From NCBI GenBank assembly GCA_902793195.1, contig CADBCS010000002.1, forward strand, positions 1 through 64,000: DNA of 64,000 nt, in the 5' to 3' direction. The notes under the pieces are model-generated. The model did no database searches. It was not told where the DNA came from and saw nothing but the letters and a program-made list of their open reading frames with translations. Positions 28,011 through 37,080 of this stretch are shown one piece after another (the first letter of the stretch is position 1; every line of letters starts with the position of its first letter). The stretch comes from an uncultured Coriobacteriaceae bacterium (GTDB lineage Bacteria; Actinomycetota; Coriobacteriia; Coriobacteriales; Atopobiaceae). Both the position numbers and the translations under genes were made by a program.

Positions 28011-28700
28011 TCACATCTGGTAGCGCTCCCTTATGCGTCCGAACATGCGCGGCCAGGAGTGTGCGATGGGGACGAGGAACACCACGGTGCCCATGGCGCT
28101 CGCCACGTTGTTGGCGAGGCCGGCAACATAGGTGGCAAGCACGCTGGTGGCGTTCGCGTTCGACACGAACCCCACAATCGTCCAGGTGTCCAGGATAAAG
28201 CCATACAGGAGTGCCATCGCGGCGCCAAACGCAGCGACCGACCAGCGTCGGACCAGCCGTCCGTGGCTTCCCGTAACGCCCGCGAGGTAGCCCACGAGTC
28301 CCATCGAGAACATCTGCCAGGGCGTCCAAGGCCCCTGCCCAAAGAAGACGTTCGAGACGAGCATGGCAAGCGCCCCGGTAATGAAGCCCTCCTCGCGCCC
28401 AAAGCAGAGGCCTCCCATCACGACGATCGCGATGACGGGTTTGATGGCCGGTACGGGCGCAAAGACAAGACGACCCGCCACGGCCAGTGAGGTAAGGACG
28501 ACCACGGGCATGAGGTCGCGGGCGCGTCTGCGCGACTTCTCGAAGCTCACGAAGAACGGCGTGAGGGCGACGCACGCGCATATGCTCGTGACCAGTGCGG
28601 CGTTGGGCAGCCTGAGCCATGCCCAGAGCAACATGACAACGGGCAGCGCCACAAGTATCACGGGCTGGACGATTCGCGTGGCGCACACGATCCTATTCAT
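28011..28700 (-). CDS. ECF transporter S component (probable corrinoid type)
   Basis: ATG 28700 overlaps the ATPase gene stop by eight bases. The 229-residue product has about six membrane helices and the ECF substrate-component pattern: FEKSRRRARDLMPVVVLTSL, then PAIKPVIAIVVMGGLCFGREEGFITGALAML, then FFGQGPWTPWQMFSMGLVGYL. These motifs, and the linked DUF4430 lipoprotein, resemble CbrT-like cobalamin S components; the substrate is inferred. It forms the operon DUF4430 - EcfT - EcfA(dual) - S, transcribed on the minus strand. Confidence 0.85.
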   Translation of the reverse strand: MNRIVCATRIVQPVILVALPVVMLLWAWLRLPNAALVTSICACVALTPFFVSFEKSRRRARDLMPVVVLTSLAVAGRLVFAPVPAIKPVIAIVVMGGLCFGREEGFITGALAMLVSNVFFGQGPWTPWQMFSMGLVGYLAGVTGSHGRLVRRWSVAAFGAAMALLYGFILDTWTIVGFVSNANATSVLATYVAGLANNVASAMGTVVFLVPIAHSWPRMFGRIRERYQM

Positions 28701-30441
28701 CGTGCGTCCCTTCGGCCAGGCCAAACGAGACGGCCAGGTCGGCCGTCGTTACGCAACCGTCCAGCATGCCGCGCGCTATGCGTGCGGTGGGCGTGGAGTA
28801 GAACAGGTTGTCCACAAAGAAGCCGTGCGCGTCCTGCGTGCAGGTGATGTCGTGCCCAAACAGCATGGAGCAGGTGTGCGCGATCTCCGACACAAACTCC
28901 AGGTCGTGCGTCGTAAGAAGGATCGCCTTGCCCTCACGCAGTGCCAGGTCGGAAAGAATGCGACCTATCTGGGCCTTTGCGGGTGCGTCGAGACCCTTGG
29001 TGGGCTCATCGAGCAGGAGCACGTCGGGCCCGAGCAGCAAGATCTTGGCAAGGGCTGCCTTCTGCGTCTCTCCGCCCGACAGGTCGTAGGGATGGCGTGC
29101 GCGAAGCTGCTCCAGCCCAAGGCGCTCGAGCATGTTGTTGACGTCGTGCAGCGAGTAGCCGCCCACATCGCTCCATTCCATGAGGTCGTCGACGAGGCGA
29201 TCGCGCACGAACAGCGTTTTGGGGTTTTGCGCCATGAGTGCCACGTGCAGGTTGCGTGCCCGTACAACGCGTCCGCGTTCGGGCTTGCGGACTCCGGCGA
29301 GCGCCGAGAGGAGCGTGGACTTTCCGCTTCCGTTGCCTCCCACGAGTGCGGAGATGCGGCCCGCATGCAGGTTGAAGTCGACGCCGCGCAGCACGAACGG
29401 CATGTCTCTGGTATAGCGAAACCAGAGGTCCCTGGCACTCAGCACCACGTCGCCCGACGGGAGCGCGCGCTCCGTTGGGGGAGGCCCAGCGACTCGTTCC
29501 CCGTGCGCAAGCGCGTCGGCAAGATACGACCGCCCCTCTCGGACGGAAAACGGGTAGGTGACATGTCCTCCTGGGTCCCTGCCGGCCCGTTCGAACAGCA
29601 TGCCCATGCGCGTTGCCGCCGGCAGGGCCGCATACAACCCCGAGTCGTGTTTCGCAAGCATGTGCGCGAAGCCGTCTCGGTCGCCGTCGTAGGCTAGCGT
29701 GCCACCCCTCTCCAAGAGCAGCACGCGGTCGGCGATGGGCAGCACGTCCTCGAGCCGGTGTTCGGTGATCACCACCGTTATGCCAAGCTCCGAGTTAACG
29801 CGCTCGAGCACGTCCAGAAAGGCCTTGGCGGCAATGGGGTCGAGCTGTGATGTGGGTTCGTCGAGCACGAGGACGGCCGGCTGCATTACCACGATTGCCG
29901 CCAGGTTGAGCAACTGCTTCTGTCCGCCCGACAGGTCGGCGGTCCTTCGGTCGAACCAGCTGCCAATGCCAAAGAAGTGAGCGGCCTCGGCCACGCGACG
30001 GCGCATCGTCTGCGGGTCCATGCCAATGCTCTCCAGCCCAAAGGCCAGCTCGTGCCACACGGTGTCGGTGACGATCTGGTTCTCGGGGTCCTGCATGACA
30101 AAGCCGACGCGGGTGGCCGACTCAACGGGACCTAGCAGGTGCGGATCGTCGCCGAGCACGCGAACGGTACCTCTGGACTCTCCCGCCACGGCGAGTTCGG
30201 GTTTGAATGCGCGCAACAGCGTTGACTTTCCCGAACCCGACGTGCCACACAGCACCGCAAACGAGCCATGCCTCAACCCAAACGAAATGTCGTGCAACGC
30301 GTCAGTGCTCGTCGATCCATACGAGAATGCGTAGTCGCGCATCTCGAGCGCATACTCGGACACGTTGCGCAGCCCTCCCACATCGTTCTCACGGGCAGGC
30401 ACTGGCCCTCGTGCGGCGCCGCTTGCCAAACGAGTCATCAT
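28693..30441 (-). CDS. ECF transporter dual ATPase (EcfA-EcfA' fusion)
   Basis: The protein of 582 residues contains two ABC ATPase domains in tandem. Domain 1 has Walker A CGTSGSGKST, Q-loop MQDPENQ, signature LSGGQKQ and Walker B VLVLDEPTS. Domain 2 has GGNGSGKST, MAQNPKTLF, LSGGETQ and VLLLDEPTK. They energise uptake by the membrane pair EcfT and the S component. The start at 30441 (GAGGAGG eight bases ahead, ATGA overlap with the EcfT stop) is preferred to a longer upstream frame. Fusion of both ATPases in one chain is common in this group. Confidence 0.93.
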   Translation of the reverse strand: MMTRLASGAARGPVPARENDVGGLRNVSEYALEMRDYAFSYGSTSTDALHDISFGLRHGSFAVLCGTSGSGKSTLLRAFKPELAVAGESRGTVRVLGDDPHLLGPVESATRVGFVMQDPENQIVTDTVWHELAFGLESIGMDPQTMRRRVAEAAHFFGIGSWFDRRTADLSGGQKQLLNLAAIVVMQPAVLVLDEPTSQLDPIAAKAFLDVLERVNSELGITVVITEHRLEDVLPIADRVLLLERGGTLAYDGDRDGFAHMLAKHDSGLYAALPAATRMGMLFERAGRDPGGHVTYPFSVREGRSYLADALAHGERVAGPPPTERALPSGDVVLSARDLWFRYTRDMPFVLRGVDFNLHAGRISALVGGNGSGKSTLLSALAGVRKPERGRVVRARNLHVALMAQNPKTLFVRDRLVDDLMEWSDVGGYSLHDVNNMLERLGLEQLRARHPYDLSGGETQKAALAKILLLGPDVLLLDEPTKGLDAPAKAQIGRILSDLALREGKAILLTTHDLEFVSEIAHTCSMLFGHDITCTQDAHGFFVDNLFYSTPTARIARGMLDGCVTTADLAVSFGLAEGTHDE

Positions 30442-31298
30442 GCCCATGGCCTCCTCACTCGCTCGAGCTCCACCCAAAACGGCGTGCCCAGCATGAGGGC
30501 ATACGTCGCATAGCCCCAAGACGGTTCGACGGACGACACGAGGGGGTAGAACGCGAACGCTCCCGCGTCGGCGAAGAGCAGCATCGCGTTGGCAACGGCG
30601 AGCGCGACGAGCAAGCCGAGCACCACATGCTCGCGTACGTGCCACCTAAACAGCACGTAGGACGTGCGGGTCGTCGAGCCGTACCCACGCGCGCTCATGG
30701 AATCGGCCGTCTGGATGGAGTCCTCCATGCCCAGGCCCGCGAGCACCGTTGCCATGCGCACGCCCCGGCGCAACGTGCCCCTCCTTGACTGGTCGTACCC
30801 TCCGATGAGGGCCTCCTGCGAGTTGTGGACGCTGCGTCCCCGGATCACCATCCTTGGGACCCAGCGAGAGATCATGGACACCATGAGCGACACCGTTGGT
30901 AGCCTGCGCCCAAACAGGTAGGTGAACTTGTCCTCCGTCATAACCTCGTTGTAGCAGGCGAACCACAGGAGCACCGCTGCCAGCATCCCACCCATGGCCA
31001 CGCCATAGCACAGACCCTCAACGCAAACGCAAAACGGTCCCCACCGCCAGATGACGGTGGCACCGGCGGCATTGAACAGCGAGTTGAGCAGACCCACAAA
31101 CACCACCAGGGGGACGCACGTGCCCACCGTGCGCAAGAACGGGCGCCATCCCCGTAGGTAGACGAGGAATGCGCCCGACATAACGCAGGACAGCGCCACG
31201 TAGACCGGATGCTGGGTGCTAAACCCAAAGCCGATAGCGGCAAGGAAGAACAGCATGCAGACCGCGGGGTGATACGTCGCGAACAGTCCCTTTGCCAT
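30438..31298 (-). CDS. ECF transporter transmembrane component EcfT
   Basis: The 286-residue membrane protein has about six hydrophobic segments. Two short cytoplasmic helices typical of EcfT couple it to the ATPases: a conserved block near residue 205 (ADSMSARGYG, a variant of the ARG motif) and an earlier one in the loop with RRGTLRRGVRMA. It overlaps the ATPase gene by four bases and begins 15 bp after the DUF4430 lipoprotein gene. Confidence 0.9.
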   Translation of the reverse strand: MAKGLFATYHPAVCMLFFLAAIGFGFSTQHPVYVALSCVMSGAFLVYLRGWRPFLRTVGTCVPLVVFVGLLNSLFNAAGATVIWRWGPFCVCVEGLCYGVAMGGMLAAVLLWFACYNEVMTEDKFTYLFGRRLPTVSLMVSMISRWVPRMVIRGRSVHNSQEALIGGYDQSRRGTLRRGVRMATVLAGLGMEDSIQTADSMSARGYGSTTRTSYVLFRWHVREHVVLGLLVALAVANAMLLFADAGAFAFYPLVSSVEPSWGYATYALMLGTPFWVELERVRRPWA

Positions 31299-31313
31299 GG
31301 CTGGCGCGAGTTC

Positions 31314-31778
31314 CTACTGCATCTTGGTGTAGTCGGCGGTAAAGGTCCACACAACTGTGTCGCCGTTGGAAATCTGCACCTTGCCAGCGTCGGTGTTGGG
31401 CGTCTCGCCGTTAACGGAGAACAGCCAGCCGGCGTTGGGGGAGGTCGCGGAGGCAACAACGCCGTCGATGCCGTCTACGTACACGCCTCCGGACGAGTTG
31501 TCCACCTTCAGCTTGAGGCCCGTGTCGATGAGTGCCATGTACACCGTCGTGCCCGGCTTCGTAGTAACGACGCCGTCGTAGAGCATGCCCTTGTTGGCCG
31601 CCGTGGCGTCAACCTTGAGCGTGTAGGTGACCTCCTGCGAGTCCGACGTGGCGGCGGTGCCCGTTGTCCCGCTGGAGTCCGTTGTCGTCTGCGTGGACTG
31701 CTGGCCGCAGCCCGCAAGAACGAGCACGAGCGAGAAGAGCGCGGCGACGATGACACAACACTTGGACGTACGATTCAT
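31314..31778 (-). CDS. DUF4430-domain lipoprotein
   Basis: ATG 31778 follows GGGAGC. The 154-residue product has a signal peptide with lipobox LVLAGC (cysteine about residue 24), a Ser/Thr-rich linker and a DUF4430 beta domain (ending GWLFSVNGETPNTDAGKVQI and GDTVVWTFTADY). DUF4430 is related to the C-terminal domain of transcobalamin and intrinsic factor and is often linked to corrinoid uptake. As first gene of the ECF operon, it probably captures the ligand at the surface. No cobalamin riboswitch is evident in the short leader. Confidence 0.88.
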   Translation of the reverse strand: MNRTSKCCVIVAALFSLVLVLAGCGQQSTQTTTDSSGTTGTAATSDSQEVTYTLKVDATAANKGMLYDGVVTTKPGTTVYMALIDTGLKLKVDNSSGGVYVDGIDGVVASATSPNAGWLFSVNGETPNTDAGKVQISNGDTVVWTFTADYTKMQ

Positions 31779-32009
31779 GATGCTCCCAATGCGAGTGCGC
31801 GGTCTGTTGTGGTGGACCACCAGTATAGCCGCTTGTGGGGCGTGACGGGGCCAAGGGCGTCCTCGGAGCTGTAACGACGGGGTTACGCACCGTGGGTGGC
31901 ATCACGGTTTTAAGAAAGCGAAATGTGAGGTAAAATCCAGAACGATTGCACGATTGTGGCGCCTGCACATGGAGCAGCGTGTTTGGTTGGGTGTGGGAGA
32001 GGGGAATCC

Positions 32010-33317
32010 ATGGCATTGGAGCGCGGCGCTCGGATCAAAACCAAGTTCGGACGCGAGATGCGTGTCGAGAGGCTCATCAGCGAGGGTGGGCAAGGCTTTG
32101 TCTACCAGGTGTACTGCGAGGGAAGGCAGATGGCCCTCAAGTGGTACAAGCCGGTCTTCGTCCAGAGCATCCACGATGCGGAACGCTTTAAGGACAATCT
32201 CTGGAACAACATATTGCGCGGGGCGCCGTCACAGGACTTCCTATGGCCGCAGGACCTCACCGAGACGGTCGACGGTTGCTACGGCTACCTCATGGAGTTG
32301 GCGCCACGCGAGTATGTCTCCGCACGAAGGATCATTCGGGAGCCGCAGCTGGTAAGGTCGTTCCGTCGCTTTGTGGATGCGTGCCTTAACATTGTGGTCG
32401 CATTCGGTCAGCTGCACGACAACGGATTCTGCTACCAGGACTTGAGCGACGGCAACTTCTTTATCAACCCGTCCAACGGCAAGGTCCTCATCTGCGACAA
32501 CGACAACGCGGCACCAGGGGGCGCGGATCCGTTCGTCTTGGGCACCCCCGACTTCATGGCCCCCGAGATCGTAACGGGAGGGGCCACGCCAACGCAATAC
32601 AGCGACCTCCACTCGCTTGCGGTCATCATCTTCTACCTGCTGCTGCTCCAGCATCCACTCAAGGGAATCCGGTCGCTGCGCATGGACCCCAAGACCCAGA
32701 CGGAGATCTTTGGGTCGGACCCCGTCTTTATCTTCGACCCCACGGACAGGAGGAACGCGGCGATTCAGAGCCCCGAGAACAACGCGCTGCGGATATGGCC
32801 CTGCCTTCCGTCGCACATGCAGGGCTTCTTTGTGCGGGCGTTTTCGCACGAGATGCTGCACAACCCGTACAGACGACCCATTCAGAACGAGTGGGTGCGC
32901 GAGCTCGTGCGCTTTAGGTCCGAGATCGTCGATTGCCGTTGTGGCAACGAGGTCTTCCTCAACGAGGCGGAGCCCAGGACCTGCGAGAGCTGCGGTTCGT
33001 TGTGCGGCTCACGCTTGCGCATAGAGGTTTGCGGCCACAAGATTCCCGTGGTCAACGACGCGCGCGTGTACACGTGCCAGACGATGCGGGTCTGCGACTT
33101 GGACAAGGCCCTTGGGCCGCAGGTCTGGGCGCTTGCCTCGAGGAGGGACCCGAGCGACATCGCCCTGCGCAACATGTCGCGTGACCCATGGAAGGCGAGT
33201 TGCAACGGAAGCACGCTAACCGTTGCGCCGGGAACGGCGGTGCGCGCGGCGGACGGCGTGGAGTTTGAGATTTCGGGCCAAAGCGTACGCGTTTGCCTTA
33301 ACGAGAAACGACAATAG
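32010..33317 (+). CDS. Atypical protein kinase with C-terminal zinc ribbon (TerY-P kinase type)
   Basis: ATG 32010 follows GAGGGGAA. The 435-residue product is a eukaryotic-type kinase fold. It has a glycine loop SEGGQGFVYQV, the ATP lysine K44 in ALKWY, a catalytic loop YQDLSDGNFF with D144 and N149 (HRD replaced by YQD), a metal aspartate in CDNDN (D163 or D165), and TPDFMAPE. After the kinase comes a zinc ribbon CRCG...CESCG (residues about 310-330) and a beta-rich C-terminal domain. Kinase plus ribbon is the arrangement reported for the kinase of TerY-P triads. The vWA gene starts 11 bp downstream, then a zinc-ribbon protein and a PP2C phosphatase follow, so these form one operon. Unlike the fusion at 3707-5776, its catalytic residues are intact. 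Confidence 0.85.
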   Translation: MALERGARIKTKFGREMRVERLISEGGQGFVYQVYCEGRQMALKWYKPVFVQSIHDAERFKDNLWNNILRGAPSQDFLWPQDLTETVDGCYGYLMELAPREYVSARRIIREPQLVRSFRRFVDACLNIVVAFGQLHDNGFCYQDLSDGNFFINPSNGKVLICDNDNAAPGGADPFVLGTPDFMAPEIVTGGATPTQYSDLHSLAVIIFYLLLLQHPLKGIRSLRMDPKTQTEIFGSDPVFIFDPTDRRNAAIQSPENNALRIWPCLPSHMQGFFVRAFSHEMLHNPYRRPIQNEWVRELVRFRSEIVDCRCGNEVFLNEAEPRTCESCGSLCGSRLRIEVCGHKIPVVNDARVYTCQTMRVCDLDKALGPQVWALASRRDPSDIALRNMSRDPWKASCNGSTLTVAPGTAVRAADGVEFEISGQSVRVCLNEKRQ

Positions 33318-33328
33318 GGAGGACGACC

Positions 33329-34129
33329 ATGCCACGAACGACGGAGCAAAACGGCGCCATGAGGCCGGTGCTCAACCTGTTCTATGTGCTTGACTCATCG
33401 GGAAGCATGAGCGGGGACCCCATAACGGTGCTGAACCGCGCCATGAGGTCGACGATCGACGCGGTAAAGATGGAGGCGGCGTACAACAACCAGGCACGCA
33501 TAAAGGTGGCGGTCCTCACGTTCAACAGTACCTGCTGGTGGCTCAACGAGTACGGACCCGAAGACATAGACAGGTTCATCTTCGACGACCTCCAGGCCAC
33601 AGGGGTCACCTGCATGGGCGCCGCGCTTGCCGAACTCAACTCCAAGCTCTCGAGCCGAGGGTTTATAAACGCCGAGAGCGGCAACCTCATGCCAGTTATC
33701 ATCTTTATGACCGACGGGTATCCCACCGACGAATACAAGCCGGAGCTGGAGAAGATCATGCGCAACAAGTGGTTTAGCAAGGCCACGCGCATTGGCTTCG
33801 CCATTGGCGGCAATCCCGACCAAGAGATGATAGCGCGGCTGGTGGGCAACTCCGAGAGCGTGATTCGCACGAAGAACCTGGGTGACTTTGCGGCGCTGCT
33901 GCGTTGGGTCAGCGTTACGTCGAGCATGCTGCAAAGCGAGTCGCGCGTTACGGGATGGGAGAGCATCGGCGTGGACGCGGTGAACGAGGCCAAGCGTAGG
34001 GCCGGCTACGACGAGAGCAGCTTCCGTCCCGATTTTGACTACCGGGAAGAGCGAAGGGACGACGGGTCGTGGGGGCCCGATCCCCTGAGCGTGAGCGACG
34101 ACGACTATGGCATTGGCGCCGAGTGGTAA
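33329..34129 (+). CDS. TerY-like von Willebrand factor A protein
   Basis: The 266-residue cytoplasmic protein is mostly one vWA domain (residues about 14-210). The metal-ion-dependent adhesion site is complete: DSSGS at D22, the threonine in GVTCMGAAL, and the aspartate in MTDGYPTDEY. There is no signal peptide. TerY-type vWA proteins are thought to act as metal-dependent assembly platforms with a kinase and a phosphatase, and both are encoded beside it. An acidic tail of 50 residues (EERRDDGSWGPDPLSVSDDD) ends the protein. Upstream GGGAGGA gives a clear start. Confidence 0.9.
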   Translation: MPRTTEQNGAMRPVLNLFYVLDSSGSMSGDPITVLNRAMRSTIDAVKMEAAYNNQARIKVAVLTFNSTCWWLNEYGPEDIDRFIFDDLQATGVTCMGAALAELNSKLSSRGFINAESGNLMPVIIFMTDGYPTDEYKPELEKIMRNKWFSKATRIGFAIGGNPDQEMIARLVGNSESVIRTKNLGDFAALLRWVSVTSSMLQSESRVTGWESIGVDAVNEAKRRAGYDESSFRPDFDYREERRDDGSWGPDPLSVSDDDYGIGAEW

Positions 34130-34144
34130 GGGGAGGTCTGAGCG

Positions 34145-34774
34145 ATGGGCGATTTTGCGAATGCTCCCGTTAGCGCATGTCCGGCATGCGGGGGTCCGCT
34201 CTTTGGCGACGAGAGGTTCTGCACGACCTGTGGGGTGGAGCTTGCCGCCCTGCGTGGAGCCCAGGGAGGGCCGAACGCCGTGGATACCGTCGTGGGCACC
34301 TGCTCGCATTGCGGCGGCCCCCTGTACAAGGGCGATTCGTTCTGCACGAATTGCGGCGCAGACGTTCCAAATGCATCGGGGACGGTGGTGGTGACGTCGG
34401 CGAACGACTCGTGGTCGGGCGGCCATGACTCGTCCGGCATACAGGCGGGACGGCGAGGCACGGACACGGTGTCCGTAAACGACGGCCGCCATGCCGTCGA
34501 CCCGCATGTCGCCCCTGCCAATCCGCCGGCATACGTAGGAAGCGCCGACGACGACGTGGACGAACCGCTCGTGCGCTCGGTTCTCGTGCGCCTTACTCGC
34601 CAGGAGGCGCGAACGGGATGCAGGAAGCACGTGATGGTGGAGGGACAGAGCATTCCGGTAGATGTCCCCGCGGGCGCCAATGTCCATACGCACGTGGACA
34701 TCCCAAACCTTGGGTATCGTGACGAGCGCACCGGTGTGGTGGGGCCTCTGCGCGTGTGTTTTCACGTGGTGTGA
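34145..34774 (+). CDS. Double zinc-ribbon protein with DnaJ C-terminal-like domain
   Basis: The 209-residue protein has two zinc ribbons, CPACGGPLFGDERFCTTC at residues about 12-29 and CSHCGGPLYKGDSFCTNC at about 53-70. A disordered linker follows, and then a C-terminal domain (about 143-209). The order of elements in that domain (RLTRQEARTGCRKHVMV, IPVDVPAGANVHTHVDIPNLG, GPLRVCFHV) resembles the peptide-binding C-terminal domain of DnaJ (EAxTGxxK, PAGvxxGxxixixGxG, GDLyVxixV). The DnaJ comparison is my reading of the pattern, and no J domain is present. It lies between the vWA and PP2C genes, suggesting an adaptor or chaperone-like role in the complex. Confidence 0.7.
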   Translation: MGDFANAPVSACPACGGPLFGDERFCTTCGVELAALRGAQGGPNAVDTVVGTCSHCGGPLYKGDSFCTNCGADVPNASGTVVVTSANDSWSGGHDSSGIQAGRRGTDTVSVNDGRHAVDPHVAPANPPAYVGSADDDVDEPLVRSVLVRLTRQEARTGCRKHVMVEGQSIPVDVPAGANVHTHVDIPNLGYRDERTGVVGPLRVCFHVV

Positions 34775-34924
34775 CTCGCCTGGCCAAGACGGGACGTGCG
34801 CCTGGGGTTTGGGCGTGACACGTTGCAGAGAACGAGTGCGCAGATGCCTGGAGGGCATAGGGCATCCGTGGGAGGACGATGGGTCAGCTCGATGTGAGGC
34901 GGGCAATGCGAGACGGAGGCTGCG

Positions 34925-37051
34925 ATGGCTGGCATCCAGATAGTGTGCGACTGCGTTAAGGGCAAGAGCCATTCGGCGTGCGAGGATTTCGCGCATGCCC
35001 AGGCGCTGGAAGTTGGGGAAGAGAGCGACATCGTGCTGTTTGCCGTTGCGGACGGCCATGGCAGCCCCGCGTGCGTGAGGAGCGCGCGTGGGTCCGAGCT
35101 TGCCGTGCGAGTGGCGATCAGATGGCTCGAGCGCCTCGCGAACAGCTTTGGGGCCGATCAGGACCAGTGGGGAAGGCGGCTGCTGGAGGACGTCCAAGAG
35201 CGTATGGCGACACCGCGCTCGGCGAACGGGCCCAACAACGCTCGTGGCCTGTCGGGCGCCCCTGCGCATTCCGTGGGCACGAGCGCCTCTCCCTGCGACG
35301 CCTTTGCCAAGTCGCTGGTCACCGATTGGAGGCGCGCCGTCATCGAGGACGCAGACCCCCAGACCAACCCGCTCACCGAGGCGGAGCTGCAGGCGGTCCA
35401 CGACAGCGGGTACCGGTGGGAGGAAGGCCACCTGTTCCGGCTGTACGGCACGACCCTCATTGCTGGGGTGCTCCTTCCAGATGCGGTGTTTCTGCTGCAG
35501 CAGGGAGACGGGTGCTGCAGTGTTCTATACGAGGGGGGAGAGGCCCTAGACCCCATGCCGGAGGACGAGCGTTGCGTGGGCAACGTGACCACCTCCATGT
35601 GCGACGACGATGCCGAAAGGGGCATGCGGTTTGCCTACGTCGACCGTCGCAGGCGCGATCCCATAGCCTGCTTCGTCGCGACCGACGGGGTGGACAAGTC
35701 GGTGTCGGGCAACGATGGCGTGGAGAACTTCTTTAGGGGCGTGGTCATGGACGCCGTCTCGAGCCGGGACGAGGACGAGGCGACCTCGACGCTTCGCGAG
35801 ACGCTTGAGCTCTTGAGCACCCAAGGCGCCCGTGACGACACATCGATCGCCGGTTTTATAGACGTGGACCGTGCGGCTCGCTCGATGGACGCGCTTGCCG
35901 CCAACCGCCAGCGCTTTGATCGGGAACTCGAGATCCGCTCGCTCGAGGAGCGCCAGCTGTCCCTGAGCCGTGGGGTCGAGCGCTACCGATCCGCCGAGGC
36001 CGAATGCGAGAGGTTCCGTCCCTGGGTGGAGGAGCACGAGCAGAACCAGCGGCGCATAGACGAGCTGCGCGGCCTTGCGTCGGGTGGCGCGCATGCCGAT
36101 GCGGCCGCATCGGCCCAGGCGAGCGACGCGGTGCCGGAGCCGGAGCGTCCGGCCGCGTCCGGCGGGCGCACGCGGCCGGGTGCCGCGAATCCCGAGAGGG
36201 CGGCACAGCCGTCGGTCGCGTACGCGCCCACCGAGGCAGGCCAGAGCACCTTTGCCCCCGGGCCGCGGGCGGGCAAACAAAACAAGCCGATACTGCTCTT
36301 TGTGGGTGCCGCCGTCGTTGCGGCCGCCATTGTCGCCTGCGTTTTCCTGATAGGCCTAAAAGCCGCGGCGCCAGCGCCCGGCGATGCTGCGGCCAATCCT
36401 CCCGAGCCTACCGCCTCGTCGGAGCCAACCGGTACCACAGTGGAGCCGCAAGATCAGCTGACCAGCGTGAAGGACGCCCTTCGCGAGAGGATTGACGAGA
36501 TGCTGCGCTCCAAGACCTTGGTCGAGGCGCTTTGCGGCGCAAAGGGGGAGGGACGGGAGACGTCAGGCAAGCTCGAGGATGCCGAGGCAGATGATGCGGC
36601 GCAACATCTGGCGTGTGCCTGCATGTGGACGCTCTGCGATCGGATCGAGGGGCTGGATGAGGGTTCGGTGGAGTGGAATGCAAACGCGTGCGAGGCTACG
36701 CTCGAGTTTCCCACCGTACTGTCGAAGATGCAGGAAGCCGAGCCGACCGGCGCGCGAACGCTGCTGCGTGACGCGCGAGAGCAGCTCGAGGATGCCTCCC
36801 AGGCCGGAGAAAGCATGTCGCTGAGGTTCGACCTCGAGCTTGATTCGTCCAACAACGAATGGCGTGTCGTCTCGGTCAACTCGCAGGCTTCGGACGGCCT
36901 CGAGTCCCAGATTGGCGAGGCCATCGGGTTCGGGCACATCTGCGAGCTCGCGACCAGCGCTGAACCTGCGCCCAACGCCGAAAATACCGCCGAGACGTAC
37001 GCCACGGGCGATCCAAGCGTGCGGCAGAACGCGGATAGCCTGACCAACTAG
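34925..37051 (+). CDS. PP2C-type protein phosphatase with membrane anchor (TerY-P phosphatase type)
   Basis: The 708-residue protein starts with a PP2C phosphatase domain (residues about 5-320). The metal-binding motifs are present: the aspartate in SACEDF, VADGHGS, YGTTLIAG, QQGDGCC, FVATDGVDKS and the final ARDDTSI. A helical linker and a Pro/Ala-rich low-complexity stretch lead to one transmembrane helix near residue 460 (ILLFVGAAVVAAAIVACVFL) and an external C-terminal domain of about 210 residues of unknown fold. The enzyme should remove phosphate from Ser/Thr targets of the kinase at 32010. A phosphatase tied to the membrane suggests that the C-terminal domain senses something outside the cell. 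It is preceded by a 150-bp gap and followed by a GGGACGGTCCC palindrome. Confidence 0.85.
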   Translation: MAGIQIVCDCVKGKSHSACEDFAHAQALEVGEESDIVLFAVADGHGSPACVRSARGSELAVRVAIRWLERLANSFGADQDQWGRRLLEDVQERMATPRSANGPNNARGLSGAPAHSVGTSASPCDAFAKSLVTDWRRAVIEDADPQTNPLTEAELQAVHDSGYRWEEGHLFRLYGTTLIAGVLLPDAVFLLQQGDGCCSVLYEGGEALDPMPEDERCVGNVTTSMCDDDAERGMRFAYVDRRRRDPIACFVATDGVDKSVSGNDGVENFFRGVVMDAVSSRDEDEATSTLRETLELLSTQGARDDTSIAGFIDVDRAARSMDALAANRQRFDRELEIRSLEERQLSLSRGVERYRSAEAECERFRPWVEEHEQNQRRIDELRGLASGGAHADAAASAQASDAVPEPERPAASGGRTRPGAANPERAAQPSVAYAPTEAGQSTFAPGPRAGKQNKPILLFVGAAVVAAAIVACVFLIGLKAAAPAPGDAAANPPEPTASSEPTGTTVEPQDQLTSVKDALRERIDEMLRSKTLVEALCGAKGEGRETSGKLEDAEADDAAQHLACACMWTLCDRIEGLDEGSVEWNANACEATLEFPTVLSKMQEAEPTGARTLLRDAREQLEDASQAGESMSLRFDLELDSSNNEWRVVSVNSQASDGLESQIGEAIGFGHICELATSAEPAPNAENTAETYATGDPSVRQNADSLTN

Positions 37052-37052
37052 T

Positions 37053-37075
37053 CCGCCGGGGACGGTCCCTTCCGG
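37053..37075. terminator. GGGGACGGTCCC palindrome between convergent genes
   Basis: CCGCCGGGGAC-G-GTCCCTTCCGG forms an imperfect hairpin right after the phosphatase stop and just before the stop of the facing FHA-ABC gene. It is another copy of the dispersed palindrome family and a likely shared terminator. Confidence 0.65.
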
Positions 37076-37080
37076 ATTAG

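Noticed and set aside
31779..31960. Cobalamin riboswitch upstream of the DUF4430-ECF operon
   Set aside because: The leader is short and lacks the B12-box pattern. Only general GC-rich inverted repeats are visible.
33395..35431. 678-residue minus-strand open frame across the vWA, zinc-ribbon and PP2C genes
   Set aside because: It spans three well-supported plus-strand genes and their gaps, with Arg/His-rich low-information sequence.
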